Origin: Chloroflexota bacterium
Lineage (GTDB): Bacteria; Chloroflexota; Dehalococcoidia; DSGV01
Reading direction: 5' to 3'
NCBI GenBank assembly: GCA_021787985.1
Contig: JAJYLG010000023.1
Coordinates: 1 to 42,112 of the forward strand
Length of the DNA: 42,112 bases
The notes beneath the pieces are model-generated. The model did not search any database. It worked only from the letters and a program-made list of their open reading frames with translations, and was not told where the DNA came from. Each line of letters starts with the position of its first letter. Positions within the stretch are counted from its first letter, which is position 1. Positions 9,487 through 18,934 of the stretch are shown here, piece after piece. The translations under genes were made by a program, and so were the position numbers.

Positions 9487-10491
9487 ATGGCCGAACCCCC
9501 CGTGCTGCTCCGTTACCGCGCGCGGGTCGAGTCGGCGCTCGACGCGGCGGCTCCGCGCGAGCCTGCCGGCCTGGCGACCATGGTCCGCTACCACCTGGGT
9601 CTGGCCGACGTGGAGGGCCGGGTGGTGGGTGGCGACCCCGGCAAGCTGCTGCGTTCCTCGCTCTGCTGCGCGTTGGCTGAAGCCGCCGGCGCCGCGGTCG
9701 AGGATGCACTCCCCTTCGCTGTCGCCGTCGAGCTGGTTCACGCCTTCTCCCTGGTGCACGACGACATCCAGGACCACGACCGTCGCCGCCGTCACCGGCC
9801 GACGGTGTGGGCGGTGTGGGGCGTCGGCCAAGCGATCAACGCCGGCGACCTGCTGTGGGCGCTCGCCCAGCGCACGCTGCTGCGGTCGCCGCTGCCGGCC
9901 GAGGTTCGCGCCGCGGCCGCGTCCGAGCTTGCCGAGGCGTGCATGCGCATGATCGAGGGCCAGTACCTGGACCTCTACTTCGAGGCGCACGGTCATGTCA
10001 CCCCTACCGAGTACCTGGACATGATCGGACGCAAGACCGGCGCACTGCTGGGGGCGGCCGCGGCGCTCGGCCTGCTCGCCGCCCGCCGCGGGCCGGAGGA
10101 GGCCGACGCGGCGCGCGAGTTCGGGCGGCGCCTCGGTGTGGCGTTTCAGGTGCAGGACGACTATCTGGGCGTGTGGGGCGAGCCGGACGAGCTGGGCAAG
10201 CCGGTAGCGGCCGACATCGCCCGGCGGAAGAAGAGCTACCCGGTGGTGTTCGGCCTGGCCCACGCGCAGGGGTCTGACCGCGAGGCGCTCGAGCGCCACT
10301 ACGGCGGCAGCGGCGATGTCGCCGCCGCGCTGGCGGCGCTGGAATCGTGTGGCGCGCGCGCCGCCAGCCAGGCGCTGGTCGCACGGGCGACGGCGGAGGC
10401 GGAGACCGCGCTCGACGCCTTGCCGCTGCGGCCGGAGCACCGCGCGGCGGTGCGCGAGCTGGTCGCCTTCCTGGCGACCCGGACGCGGTAG
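9487..10491 (+). CDS. polyprenyl diphosphate synthase (probably farnesyl-type)
   Basis: The 334-residue product is a trans-isoprenyl diphosphate synthase, which condenses IPP onto allylic diphosphates. The first aspartate-rich motif is DDIQD (92-96) in HAFSLVHDDIQDHDRRRRHRP; the second is QVQDDYLGVWG (221-231), where the usual last Asp is Gly. The lysine region GRKTGALLG and the late ARRKKSYPV are also present. Phe and Ser at positions -5 and -4 before the first motif suggest a short product, and the operon needs farnesyl diphosphate for squalene, but chain length is inferred. The ATG has GGAAGGAG upstream. It heads the hopanoid operon. Confidence 0.9.
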   Translation: MAEPPVLLRYRARVESALDAAAPREPAGLATMVRYHLGLADVEGRVVGGDPGKLLRSSLCCALAEAAGAAVEDALPFAVAVELVHAFSLVHDDIQDHDRRRRHRPTVWAVWGVGQAINAGDLLWALAQRTLLRSPLPAEVRAAAASELAEACMRMIEGQYLDLYFEAHGHVTPTEYLDMIGRKTGALLGAAAALGLLAARRGPEEADAAREFGRRLGVAFQVQDDYLGVWGEPDELGKPVAADIARRKKSYPVVFGLAHAQGSDREALERHYGGSGDVAAALAALESCGARAASQALVARATAEAETALDALPLRPEHRAAVRELVAFLATRTR

Positions 10492-10502
10492 GAGGCGCGG
10501 GC

Positions 10503-11588
10503 GTGCGGCTGACCGATGAGGCGACCGGCGTCTCTCAGGGACGGACGGCCCTGCGCAAGGCCGAGCACCTCCAGATCAACCTCAGCGCGGACGTGCAGGC
10601 GAAAGGCGTCACGGCTGGGTTCGAGCGCTACCGGCTTGCGCACAACGCGCTGCCGCAGCTTGCGTTCGATGATGTGGACACCGGGGTAGAGGCGCTGGGG
10701 CAGCGGCTCGGCGCGCCGCTCCTCATCTCCTGCATGACGGGCGGCGCGGGCACGAGCGGACCGATCAATCGCACCCTGGCGCTCGTCGCGCAGGAGCACC
10801 GGCTGGCGATGGGACTCGGCTCCATGCGCGTGGTGCTGGATGACCCGACGACCATCGAGGACTTCCGCGTTCGCGGCGTCGCGCCGGACGTGCTGCTGCT
10901 GGCGAACGTCGGTGCGGTGCAGCTCAACTACGGCGTCACGGCCGAGGACTGTCGCCGCCTGGTGGAAGCGGTCGAGGCGAACGCGCTGGTGCTGCACTTG
11001 AACGCGTTGCAGGAGGCGCTTCAGCCGGAGGGGGACGCGGACTTCCGTGGGCTGGAGGAGCGCATCGGCGAGGTATGCGCCGCGTTGCCGGTGCCGGTGA
11101 TCGTCAAAGAGGTCGGCTGGGGGATCTCGGCCGACGTCGCCCGGCGGCTGTTCGCGGTCGGCGTCGCCGGCGTCGACGTGGCGGGTTCCGGCGGCACGAG
11201 CTGGAGCGAGGTTGAGCGGCATCGGCTGCGCGACGAGGTCGCACGCGAGGCCGCGGCCGCGTTCCGCGGCTGGGGCAACCCCACGGCGGAGTGCGTCCGC
11301 GAGGTCCGCGCCATCGCCGGCGACCGACTCGTCATCGGCTCGGGCGGCGTGCGCGACCCGCTGGACGTGGCGCTCGCCCTCGCCCTCGGCGCCGATCTCG
11401 TGGGCGCGGCGCGGCCGTTCCTGCTGGCGGCCTCCGAGTCGCTCGCCGCGCTCGATGTGCTGATTCGCACCTGGATCGCGGTGCTGCGCCTGGTGATGTT
11501 CTCCACGGGCAGCCGCACGCCGCGGGAACTGCGCCGGGCGGGTCTGCGGGACCTCGAGACCACGGCGGAGCTGCGACCCCGTGGCTGA
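10503..11588 (+). CDS. fni: type 2 isopentenyl-diphosphate delta-isomerase
   Basis: The 361-residue product is an FMN-dependent TIM-barrel isomerase interconverting IPP and DMAPP. Marks include RKAEHLQINL near the N-terminus, LISCMTGG (FMN site), LGSMRVVL, LHLNALQEALQPEGD, VIVKEVGWGIS, GVDVAGSGGTSW and the phosphate-binding SGGVRDPLDVALALALGADLVGAARPF. The start is the GTG at 10503, seven nt after AGGAGG; a longer upstream reading overlaps the previous gene and is not family-like. It follows the prenyl synthase by 11 bp and overlaps shc by 8 bp. Supplying DMAPP inside this operon links C5 supply to hopanoid output. Confidence 0.95.
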   Translation: MRLTDEATGVSQGRTALRKAEHLQINLSADVQAKGVTAGFERYRLAHNALPQLAFDDVDTGVEALGQRLGAPLLISCMTGGAGTSGPINRTLALVAQEHRLAMGLGSMRVVLDDPTTIEDFRVRGVAPDVLLLANVGAVQLNYGVTAEDCRRLVEAVEANALVLHLNALQEALQPEGDADFRGLEERIGEVCAALPVPVIVKEVGWGISADVARRLFAVGVAGVDVAGSGGTSWSEVERHRLRDEVAREAAAAFRGWGNPTAECVREVRAIAGDRLVIGSGGVRDPLDVALALALGADLVGAARPFLLAASESLAALDVLIRTWIAVLRLVMFSTGSRTPRELRRAGLRDLETTAELRPRG

Positions 11589-13521
11589 TGGCATGGTCCT
11601 GCTCGAGGACTCTGCGGTGGCCGGCGTCCCTTCCGACCTGGCGAGCGCCCTCGAGCGCGCGGTCCGCTACCTGCGTTCGCTGCAGCGCGCCGATGGCTAC
11701 TGGTGGGGCGAGCTCGAGTCGAACGTCACGATCACCGCCGAGCATCTGCTGCTGATGCGCTTCCTCGGCGAGGACGACCCCGGGCGCGAGCAGCGGATCG
11801 CGACCTATCTGCTCGACCGACAGCGCGCGGACGGCGCCTGGGCGGTCTGGTACGGCGGCCCGGGCGACCTGAACTGCACCGTCGAGGCGTATTGGGCGTT
11901 GAAGTGGGCCGGCGTCTCGGCCGACGACCCGCGCATGGTGCGCGCGCGGCGGTTCATCCTGGAGCGCGGCGGCGTGGCGAAGACTCGCTTCTTCACTCGG
12001 CTGTGGATGGCCCTCTTCGGCCAGTATCCATGGGAGCTGCTGCCGGCGATGCCGCCCGAGGTTGTGCTCTTCCCGAGCCGCTTCCCATTCAACATCTACG
12101 AGTTCGGATCCTGGGCGCGGGCGACGATCGTGCCCGTCTTGCTCGTCTGGCATCAGCGGCCGGTGCGGGCGTGCCCGGAGCACGCCCGCGTCGACGAGCT
12201 GTGGCGCCATCCTGCCGAGCGGGCGCGCTGGCCGCTGCGCTTCACTCGCCCGTGGGCCTCGTGGCGGAACTTCTTCCTCGTGGCCGACGCCGCGGTGCGC
12301 GCGCTCGAGCGGGCGGGCGTCCGGCCGCTGCGGCGGGTGGCAGTCCGGCAAGCCGAGCGCTGGATCCTGGCGCGCCAGGAGCGCGATGGGGCGTGGGGCG
12401 GCATCCAGCCGCCCTGGGCCTACTCACTGATCGCGCTGAGCAGCTTGGGCTACCGCAACGACCACCCGGTCGTGCGGCGCGGCATCGACGCGTTCGAGGG
12501 GTTCGCGGTGGACGCGGGCGACTCGTGGCACGTCCAGTCCTGCATCTCGCCCGTCTGGGACACCGCGCTGGCCGCGATCGCGCTCCGCGACGCGGGCGTG
12601 CCGGCCGACGACCCGGCCCTGGTGCGCGCGGGGCGCTGGTTGCTGTCGAAGCAGGTACGCGGCGGGGGCGACTGGCAGGTAAAGAACCGTCGCGGGCGTC
12701 CGGCCGGATGGGCGTTCGAGTTCGAGAACGAACGGTATCCGGACGTCGACGACGCGGCGATCGTGCTGATCGCGCTCGACCTGCTGGCGGATGGGCTGCC
12801 CGGCAGCGAGGGCGCGCGGCGCGATGGCCTGCGCTGGCTGCTCTCGATGCAGGACCGCAACGGCGGCTGGGCCGCCTTCGACGTCGATAACAAGAAGCGC
12901 TTCGTGACTCAGATCCCGTTCGCGGACTTCGGCGAGACGATCGACCCGCCCACCGAGGACGTCACCGCGCACGTCCTGGAGCTGCTCGGCCGGCTGGGGA
13001 TGAACGAGCACGATCCGGCGGCACGGCGCGGGCTCGACTTCCTCTGGCGGCTGCAGGATGCGGACGGGAGCTGGTGGGGCCGCTGGGGCGTCAACTACGT
13101 CTACGGCATCGGCGCGGTGCTGCCGGCCCTGCGGGCGCTGGGGGCCGACGTGTCCCGGGTCGAGGTGCGGCGCGCGGTGCGCTGGCTCGAGGAGCATCAG
13201 AACGAGGACGGCGGCTGGGGCGAGGGCTGCGAGAGCTACGCCGACCCGTCGCTGCGCGGCCGGGGCTCCAGCACGGCCAGCCAGACGGCCTGGGCGCTGC
13301 TGGCGCTCGAGGCCGCCGGCGAGGCGCGCGGCGCTTCCGCCCGGCGCGGCGTCGAGTATCTGGCGCGCACGCAGCGCGAGGACGGGAGCTGGGACGAGCC
13401 GCAGTTCACCGGGACGGGCTTCCCGCGTGACTTCATGATCAACTACCACCTCTACCGGCAGTACTTCCCGCTGATGGCGCTTGGCCGCATCCGCGGCGCG
13501 TTGGAGAGGGTGGGGTCATGA
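11581..13521 (+). CDS. shc: squalene-hopene cyclase
   Basis: The 646-residue product cyclises squalene to hopene/hopanol as a monotopic membrane enzyme. It carries about eight QW-type repeats (for example QRADGYWWG, QERDGAWGG, QDRNGGWAAF, QDADGSWWG, QNEDGGWGEG, QREDGSWDEP), the LLLMRFLG and LWMALFGQYPW regions and the VQSCISPVWDT stretch. The catalytic acid motif reads DVDDAA at residues 388-393, where the family usually has DxDDTA: the three Asp are intact but Thr is Ala. The GTG at 11581 has GGAG upstream; an ATG four codons later is an alternative. Its stop overlaps the hpnC start (ATGA). Length is normal for bacterial SHC. Confidence 0.96.
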   Translation: MADGMVLLEDSAVAGVPSDLASALERAVRYLRSLQRADGYWWGELESNVTITAEHLLLMRFLGEDDPGREQRIATYLLDRQRADGAWAVWYGGPGDLNCTVEAYWALKWAGVSADDPRMVRARRFILERGGVAKTRFFTRLWMALFGQYPWELLPAMPPEVVLFPSRFPFNIYEFGSWARATIVPVLLVWHQRPVRACPEHARVDELWRHPAERARWPLRFTRPWASWRNFFLVADAAVRALERAGVRPLRRVAVRQAERWILARQERDGAWGGIQPPWAYSLIALSSLGYRNDHPVVRRGIDAFEGFAVDAGDSWHVQSCISPVWDTALAAIALRDAGVPADDPALVRAGRWLLSKQVRGGGDWQVKNRRGRPAGWAFEFENERYPDVDDAAIVLIALDLLADGLPGSEGARRDGLRWLLSMQDRNGGWAAFDVDNKKRFVTQIPFADFGETIDPPTEDVTAHVLELLGRLGMNEHDPAARRGLDFLWRLQDADGSWWGRWGVNYVYGIGAVLPALRALGADVSRVEVRRAVRWLEEHQNEDGGWGEGCESYADPSLRGRGSSTASQTAWALLALEAAGEARGASARRGVEYLARTQREDGSWDEPQFTGTGFPRDFMINYHLYRQYFPLMALGRIRGALERVGS

Positions 13522-14462
13522 CCGCCGCCGGCGCTGGGCGAGCCTGCCCCCGCGGAGGCGGGGGAGCCGCGACCGGCCGCGGCTGGGATGCGGCCGAGGC
13601 GTACGCCTGGTGTGACCGCTTCGCCCGCACGACGTACGAGAACTTCACCAAGGTCTCCTGGTTCCTCTCGCCGGTTCGTAGACGGCACATCCTGGCCGTG
13701 TACGCCTTCTGCCGCCGCACGGACGACATCGGCGACGCGGCCGCGGGCGACCGGCTGGCACTGCTGGACGAGTGGGAGGCCGCCCTCGACCGCGCGCTGT
13801 CCGGCGAGCGCGGCGATGCCGGGCTCACCGCCCTCGCGGAGACCACTCGCGCCTGCGCCATCGACCCGCGCTGGTATCGCAAGCTGATCGAGGCGAACCG
13901 CATGGACCAGCGGCAGCAGCGCTGGCCCGCCTACGCGGACCTGCTGCGCTACTGCGACCACTCGGCCAACCCGGTCGGCCGCATGGTGCTGGCGGTCTTC
14001 GGATACCGGGACGAGGAGCGCGGCGCCCGCTCCGACGCCGTCTGCACGGGATTGCAGCTCGCCAACTTCTGGCAGGATGTGCGGCGGGACCGGGAGCTAG
14101 GTCGCGTCTACCTGCCGCTGGAGGACCGGGAGCGGTTCGGCTGCCGCGAAGCGGACCTCGACGCCGGCTCGGCCGGGGAGCGCTTGCGCGCCTTGCTGGC
14201 GTTCGAGGTCGGCCGGGCAGAGGAGTGCTTCCGCCGCGGCCGCGAGCTGCTGCCCGTGCTCGACTCCGAGTCGCGCTTCGAGGTAGAGCTGTTCATCAAG
14301 GGAGGGGAGCACGTGCTGCGCGCCATCCGCAAGCAGCGATTCGATGTGCTGTCGCGGCGGCCGGAGGTCTCGCGTGCCGCCAAGCTGCGCATGGTCGCGG
14401 GCACGGCGGTGCGGCTCGGGTCCGCCAGAAGCGGATTGTGGCCAGGGAGGAGGCACAGGTGA
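13518..14462 (+). CDS. hpnC: squalene synthase-like protein HpnC (hydroxysqualene synthase)
   Basis: The 314-residue product belongs to the trans-isoprenyl head-to-head synthases. In the HpnCDE route it converts presqualene diphosphate to hydroxysqualene. Visible motifs are CRRTDDIGD (first Asp motif, 69-73), the YCDHSANPVGRMVLAVFGY helix, LQLANFWQDVRRDRELGRVYLP (second Asp motif) and KQRFDVLSRRPEVS near the end. The ATG overlaps the shc stop by 4 bp. Residues 8-18 (ACPRGGGGA region) are encoded by a palindromic repeat inserted in frame before the conserved domain, so the N-terminal tail is probably a late addition. Confidence 0.93.
   Translation: MTAAGAGRACPRGGGGAATGRGWDAAEAYAWCDRFARTTYENFTKVSWFLSPVRRRHILAVYAFCRRTDDIGDAAAGDRLALLDEWEAALDRALSGERGDAGLTALAETTRACAIDPRWYRKLIEANRMDQRQQRWPAYADLLRYCDHSANPVGRMVLAVFGYRDEERGARSDAVCTGLQLANFWQDVRRDRELGRVYLPLEDRERFGCREADLDAGSAGERLRALLAFEVGRAEECFRRGRELLPVLDSESRFEVELFIKGGEHVLRAIRKQRFDVLSRRPEVSRAAKLRMVAGTAVRLGSARSGLWPGRRHR
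13540..13570. repeat. palindromic repeat module inside hpnC
   Basis: A perfect 7-bp stem (CCCCCGC at 13547-13553, loop GGAG, GCGGGGG at 13558-13564) has 5' flank GAGCCTG and 3' flank AGCCGC. It has the same geometry as the copy at 41404-41433, where one stem pair is changed on both sides. It lies in frame within the N-terminal codons of hpnC. Confidence 0.72.
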
Positions 14463-15364
14463 CAGCAGTCGCGATCCCGGAGTCATCTCCGTCCGTCGAC
14501 GCGGCGTACCAGTGGTGCCGGCGGTACACGCGCGACCGCGCCCAGAGCTTCTATGTCGCGTTCCGCGTCCTCCCAACGGCGAAGCGGAACGCGATCTACG
14601 CGGCCTACGCGTTCGCGGGCAGCGCGGACGACATTGCCGACCAGGACGGGCCGGCCGACGGGAAGCGCGCGCGGCTCGAGGCCGTGCGACGGGACCTGGC
14701 GGCCTGCTACGCGGGCGAGCGCTCCGGCCCGCCCTGGATTGCGCTCGGCCACGCCGTCGAGCGATTCCGTGTGCCGCAGCGGTACTTCGATGAGCTCCTG
14801 AATGGCATCGAGATGGACCTGACCTTCGACCGCTACCAGACGTGGGACGACCTCCACCGGTATTGCTACCGCGTCGCCAGCATGGTCGGGCTGATCTGCA
14901 TCCGCATCTTCGGTCATCGCCCGGATCCGTACGCCGAGGACCATGCGGTGGATGTGGGCATCGCGATGCAGCTCACGAACATCATGCGCGACGTGAAGGA
15001 AGATGCCGCCCGCGGGCGCATCTACCTGCCGCGGGAAGACCTGGCGCGCTTCGGCCTGACCGACGCGGACATCCTCGCCGGTCGCTACGACGACCGGTTC
15101 GTGGCGCTGATGCGGTTCGAGGGCGCGCGCGCCCGCGACCACTACGCCCGCGGACGGCGATTGCTGCCGCTGATGTACCCCGCCGGCCGCATGTGCGTGA
15201 ACACGCTGCAGGGCGTCTACTTCGAGTTGCTGCAGCGCATCGAGGCACGCCGCTACGATGTCTTCAGCGGACGCGTGCGCCTGTCGGGGCGTGAGAAGCT
15301 GCTCACCGTCGGGCGGCTGTGGATGGAGGCGCTGCTCCCGTGGTCGGTGCGCCGCCGGGGGTGA
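14459..15364 (+). CDS. hpnD: presqualene diphosphate synthase HpnD
   Basis: The 301-residue product condenses two farnesyl diphosphates to presqualene diphosphate. Motifs: YAFAGSADDIAD (DDIAD at 57-61), LNGIEMDL, YCYRVASMVGLICIRIFG, QLTNIMRDVKEDAARGRIYLP (second Asp motif) and ARRYDVFSGRVRLS at the C-terminus. The start is the GTG at 14459, whose last bases form the hpnC stop (GTGA); GGGAGGAGG lies five nt upstream. A much longer reading through hpnC in another frame is not real. HpnD is distinguished from HpnC by the RDVKEDAARGRIY form of the second motif and by its position. Confidence 0.94.
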   Translation: MTAVAIPESSPSVDAAYQWCRRYTRDRAQSFYVAFRVLPTAKRNAIYAAYAFAGSADDIADQDGPADGKRARLEAVRRDLAACYAGERSGPPWIALGHAVERFRVPQRYFDELLNGIEMDLTFDRYQTWDDLHRYCYRVASMVGLICIRIFGHRPDPYAEDHAVDVGIAMQLTNIMRDVKEDAARGRIYLPREDLARFGLTDADILAGRYDDRFVALMRFEGARARDHYARGRRLLPLMYPAGRMCVNTLQGVYFELLQRIEARRYDVFSGRVRLSGREKLLTVGRLWMEALLPWSVRRRG

Positions 15365-16764
15365 TCGTCGTCGGGGCGGGGCTCGCCGGGCTGGCCGCCG
15401 CGGTGGAGCTGGCGGGCGAGGGCCTGCCGGTGACCGTGCTCGAGGCGCGTCCGCACGCAGGCGGTGCCACGTACTCGGCCGCTGACGGCCGGCTCGACCT
15501 GCCGGTGGACAACGGGCAGCATGTGGTCCTGCGCTGTTGCAGCTACTACCTGGACTTCCTGCGGCGCATCGGCGCCCGTGATGCGGTCTGGATGCAGCGG
15601 TCGCTCGATGTGCCGGTGCTCGACGAGGTGGGCCGCGAGGCGCGCCTGCGCGCGGCGCCGCTTCCCGCCCCGCTGCACCTGGTCCCGTCGCTGCTGGCTT
15701 ACCGCCACTGCTCGCGACCGGCGCGCCTGCGGATCCTCCGCGCGGCGGCGGCCATCCAGCGGCTGGGCGAGACGGAGCGGCTCCAGGCGGACGCAGTCAC
15801 GTTCGCCCAATGGCTGCACGACCGCGGCCAGCAGGACGAGGAGGTCGCGCGCTTCTGGGAGCTGATCCTCCTGCCGACCTGCAACGCGTACGCCGGCGAG
15901 GTCAGCGCTGCGCTCGCGCTGAATGTGCTGCGCATGGGCTTCTTCGAGGATCGCCGCGCGGCCGATATCGGCGCGCCCGTGCTGGGGCTGAGCGAGGCGC
16001 ACGTGGACCCGGCGGTGGCATGGCTGCGGGCGCGGCGCGCCCAGGTGCGCCTGCGGGCGCGCGTCGCGACCGTCGAGCCGGGCGAGGGCGGCGCGTTGGT
16101 GCGGCTGGCGGACGGCGAGACGCTCGTGGGACTGGCGGTGCTGGCGGTGCCGCACGACCGGCTCGCCGGCCTGCTGCCGCCCGCCTGGGCGCAAGAGCGC
16201 TGGCTGGCGCCCGCGCTGGGGCTGCCCACCGCGCCGATCGTCAACGTGACGCTGCGCTTCGACCGGCCGGTGACGGAGACGGACTTCCTTGCTTGCCTCG
16301 ACCCGGAGACGCAGTGGGTGTTCAACACCGGGCGGTTGCGCGACGATCCCGTGCTCGACGGCCGCGTGCTCACCGTGTCGCTGAGCGCGGCCCGCGACGC
16401 GCTCGAGCTGCCGGAGCGCGCCCTGGTAGAGCGTACCGTCGCGGCGCTGCGACGCGTCCTGCTGTCCGCGCGCGAAGCGAGGCTGGTGACGTGGCGCGTG
16501 CGCAAGGAGCCGCACGCGACGTTCGTGGGACGGCCGGGCTGCGAGCACGCCCGGCCGGGGCCGGTCACGCCGGCGCCCGGTGTGTATTTGGCCGGCGCGT
16601 GGACGGCCACCGGCTGGCCGGCGACGATGGAGTCCGCGGTGCGCAGCGGCGTGGCCGCGGCGCGACAATTGCTGCGCGACCTGCGCGTGCAGGGCGCGCC
16701 CATGCGGGAGCGGGAACGTGGCGGCGGTCGCAGGGGAACGCGTCCGCAGGCCCGGAGGGAGTGA
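15340..16764 (+). CDS. hpnE: hydroxysqualene dehydroxylase HpnE
   Basis: The 474-residue flavoprotein completes squalene formation by reducing hydroxysqualene. It opens with an FAD-binding Rossmann motif ([17 protein letters not shown]) and the following acidic turn ([16 protein letters not shown]). The middle carries the HpnE-like [18 protein letters not shown] region, and the C-terminus has the FAD-closing [24 protein letters not shown]. The start is uncertain: GTG codons at 15319, 15340 and 15361 are all in frame. I chose 15340 because GGAGG lies 10 nt before it; 15361 would give a 4-bp overlap with hpnD. hpnH follows after 7 bp. Confidence 0.92.
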   Translation: MVGAPPGVIVVGAGLAGLAAAVELAGEGLPVTVLEARPHAGGATYSAADGRLDLPVDNGQHVVLRCCSYYLDFLRRIGARDAVWMQRSLDVPVLDEVGREARLRAAPLPAPLHLVPSLLAYRHCSRPARLRILRAAAAIQRLGETERLQADAVTFAQWLHDRGQQDEEVARFWELILLPTCNAYAGEVSAALALNVLRMGFFEDRRAADIGAPVLGLSEAHVDPAVAWLRARRAQVRLRARVATVEPGEGGALVRLADGETLVGLAVLAVPHDRLAGLLPPAWAQERWLAPALGLPTAPIVNVTLRFDRPVTETDFLACLDPETQWVFNTGRLRDDPVLDGRVLTVSLSAARDALELPERALVERTVAALRRVLLSAREARLVTWRVRKEPHATFVGRPGCEHARPGPVTPAPGVYLAGAWTATGWPATMESAVRSGVAAARQLLRDLRVQGAPMRERERGGGRRGTRPQARRE

Positions 16765-16771
16765 GGGGACC

Positions 16772-17785
16772 ATGTCGGTGCCGATGCGCCAGTCCGTGAT
16801 GGTGGGCGCGTACGTCAGCAAGCAGAAGCTGCTGCGGCGAGCGCGCTATCCTTTGGTGCTGATGCTCGAGCCGCTCTACCGCTGCAACCTGGAATGCGCG
16901 GGCTGCGGCAAGATCCAGCAGCCGGAGCCGGTGCTCAGCTTGCGGCTCTCGCCCGAGCGCTGCTGGGCGGCGGCCGAGGAGTGCGGCGCGCCCGTCGTCT
17001 CGATCGCCGGTGGTGAGCCGCTCATCCATCCGGAGATCGACCGCGTGGTCGGCGGCCTGGTGAAGCGGCGGAAGTTCGTGTACCTCTGCACGAACGCCAT
17101 TCTGCTGGAGAAGAAGCTCGACCTGTTCCGCCCCAGCCCGTACCTGACCTTCTCCATCCACGTCGACGGGCTCAGGGAGCGTCACGACGCGATGGTCTGT
17201 CGCGAGGGCGTCTTCGACAAGGCGGTGGCGGCCATCCGGCTCCTGAAAGAGCGGGGCTTCCGCGTCACCACCAATACCACGCTCTTCTTGGGGGAGGAGT
17301 CGGCGAAGGTGGCCGAGCTGTTCGACTTTCTGATGGACCTGGGCGTAGACGGGATGATCGTCTCGCCCGGCTACGCCTACGAGAAGGCGCCCGACCAGCA
17401 GCACTTCCTGCGGCGCGAGCAGACGCGGGAGCTGTTCCGCGGCATCTTCCGCCACCAGCGGCGCAAGTGGCGCTTCAACGAGTCGCCGGCCTTCCTCGAC
17501 TTCCTGGTCGGCAACCGCGAATACCACTGCACGCCTTGGGGAAACCCGACCTACTCGGTGCTCGGTTGGCAGCGCCCGTGCTACCTGCTCGGCGATGGCT
17601 ACGTGGCGACGTTCAAGGAGCTGATGGAGACGACGCCCTGGGAGAACTACGGCACAGGGCGGCACGAGCGCTGCGCGCAGTGCATGGTGCACAGCGGCTA
17701 CGAGGCCTCGGCCGTGATCGACATGACGAGCCACCCGCTCGAGGCGGTGCGCGTCGCACGCTCGCTGGCGCACGCGGGAACCTGA
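16772..17785 (+). CDS. hpnH: adenosylhopane synthase, radical SAM protein HpnH
   Basis: The 337-residue product attaches the 5'-deoxyadenosyl group of SAM to hopene, the first step to extended C35 hopanoids. The [4Fe-4S] cluster motif is CNLECAGC (Cys38, Cys42, Cys45), followed by [16 protein letters not shown], the GGE SAM-binding segment. Family-specific stretches include [29 protein letters not shown], a C-terminal [10 protein letters not shown] and [15 protein letters not shown] (a possible second cysteine cluster). The ATG at 16772 is preceded by GAGGGG. hpnG is not seen downstream; the operon ends here and a palindromic element follows. Confidence 0.95.
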   Translation: MSVPMRQSVMVGAYVSKQKLLRRARYPLVLMLEPLYRCNLECAGCGKIQQPEPVLSLRLSPERCWAAAEECGAPVVSIAGGEPLIHPEIDRVVGGLVKRRKFVYLCTNAILLEKKLDLFRPSPYLTFSIHVDGLRERHDAMVCREGVFDKAVAAIRLLKERGFRVTTNTTLFLGEESAKVAELFDFLMDLGVDGMIVSPGYAYEKAPDQQHFLRREQTRELFRGIFRHQRRKWRFNESPAFLDFLVGNREYHCTPWGNPTYSVLGWQRPCYLLGDGYVATFKELMETTPWENYGTGRHERCAQCMVHSGYEASAVIDMTSHPLEAVRVARSLAHAGT

Positions 17786-17792
17786 GCGGGGC

Positions 17793-17815
17793 GCCTGCCT
17801 GGCGGGCGGACAGGC
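17793..17815. repeat. 23-nt palindromic module between convergent hpnH and nitrilase
   Basis: The 23-nt module (begins GCCTGCCTGG, ends GACAGGC) differs from the copy at 7867-7889 at a single position. It has GCCTG/CAGGC outer arms and sits 8 bp after the hpnH stop, in the gap between convergent genes, where it could serve as a bidirectional terminator. Confidence 0.7.
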
Positions 17816-17833
17816 GGGACCGCGGTGCCCGCC

Positions 17834-18802
17834 TCAGTGGCCGCTTTCGGCGGCGGCGTCGGCGAGCTGGCCGGAGCGGGCGGAGACCACCGGCGGAGTC
17901 GGTCGCTCGTTGACGACGAGCTGGAAGATATCCGGCCGGGCATAGTGGCCCACGACGTCGAAGTCGAACTTGCCGCGGGCGATCTCGTCCAGATCGAGGT
18001 CCGCGGTCAAGATGCGCTCTCCGTCGAAGCTGGGTCCGGCGAGGACTTCGCCCAGCGGACTGACGATGCAGCTCCCGCCGCGCATCAGCACGATGCCGGG
18101 GTCATCGCCCTGGATCGCCCGGTACGGCTCGGGGCAGTCACCGCGCCTCAGGTATTGGCAGCAGGAAAGCACGAAGCAGCGGCCTTCCAGTGCGATGGTC
18201 TGCATGGTCGGCAGCCAGGTGTCGCGGTCGTCGGCGGTGGGAGCGCAGTAGAGCTGAATGCCCTGCGAGTACATGTGCATGCGCAGCATGGGCATGTAGT
18301 TCTCCCAGCAGATGACCGCGCCCAACCTGCCGATCTCCGTGTCCAGGACGGGCATCGTGGACCCGTCGCCGAAGCCCCACACCAGCCGCTCCATGGCGGT
18401 GGGCATCAGCTTGCGGTGCTTTCCCAGCAGGCTGCCGTCGGGAGCGAAGAACAGCGCGGTGCAGTAGAGTGTGCCGATCTCGCGCTCGATCACTCCAATG
18501 ACGAGGTGGACCGCGTTCTCGCGAGCAGCTTCGCCGAGCGCATCCACCGCCGGGCCCGGCACATCGACCGCGCTCGCGAAGTAGCGACGGAAGTCCTCGC
18601 GCCCCTCCGGCAAGCGCATGCCCAGGCGGGCGCCGAAGTCGAGGCCCTTGGGGTAGCCCGAGACAAACGCCTCTGGAAAGACGATCAGCTTCGCGCCCTG
18701 TCGGGCAGCCTCACGGGTCAGCTCGCGCACCTTGGCGATGGTGCGTTCGCGGTCGAAGACGAGCGGGGTGGCCTGCACGACGGCCGCGCGGAAGATGGTC
18801 AT
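17834..18802 (-). CDS. nitrilase (carbon-nitrogen hydrolase)
   Basis: The 322-residue product is a branch-1 nitrilase, expected to hydrolyse an organic nitrile to acid and ammonia. The Glu-Lys-Cys triad is visible: Glu44 in IVFPEAFVSGYP, Lys131 in GKHRKLMPT and Cys165 in VICWENYMP; ERLVWGFGDGS is also typical of true nitrilases. The ATG at 18802 has AAGGAG at good spacing and fits the family N-terminus (FRAAVVQATP). A longer in-frame reading adds a low-complexity tail and is rejected. It stands alone, facing hpnH, so no pathway is suggested. The natural substrate is unknown. Confidence 0.92.
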   Translation of the reverse strand: MTIFRAAVVQATPLVFDRERTIAKVRELTREAARQGAKLIVFPEAFVSGYPKGLDFGARLGMRLPEGREDFRRYFASAVDVPGPAVDALGEAARENAVHLVIGVIEREIGTLYCTALFFAPDGSLLGKHRKLMPTAMERLVWGFGDGSTMPVLDTEIGRLGAVICWENYMPMLRMHMYSQGIQLYCAPTADDRDTWLPTMQTIALEGRCFVLSCCQYLRRGDCPEPYRAIQGDDPGIVLMRGGSCIVSPLGEVLAGPSFDGERILTADLDLDEIARGKFDFDVVGHYARPDIFQLVVNERPTPPVVSARSGQLADAAAESGH

Positions 18803-18934
18803 GCGTGGCTGCTCCTTCCCCTGATGGGTATGTGCCACCCCGCGCGGGGCAGCGCTGCCGGGCGGCGCTCGGAAGGCCGCGTTCGTCATGGCCGGTCGGT
18901 CGCGCCGTCGTCGAGCGACATGAAGCGCGGTCCC

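Noticed and set aside
13772-14458. A long N-terminal extension of hpnD running through hpnC
   Set aside because: It reads hpnC out of frame, has low-complexity Arg/Ala/Gly content and no HpnD-like sequence; the GTG at 14459 has a strong ribosome binding site.
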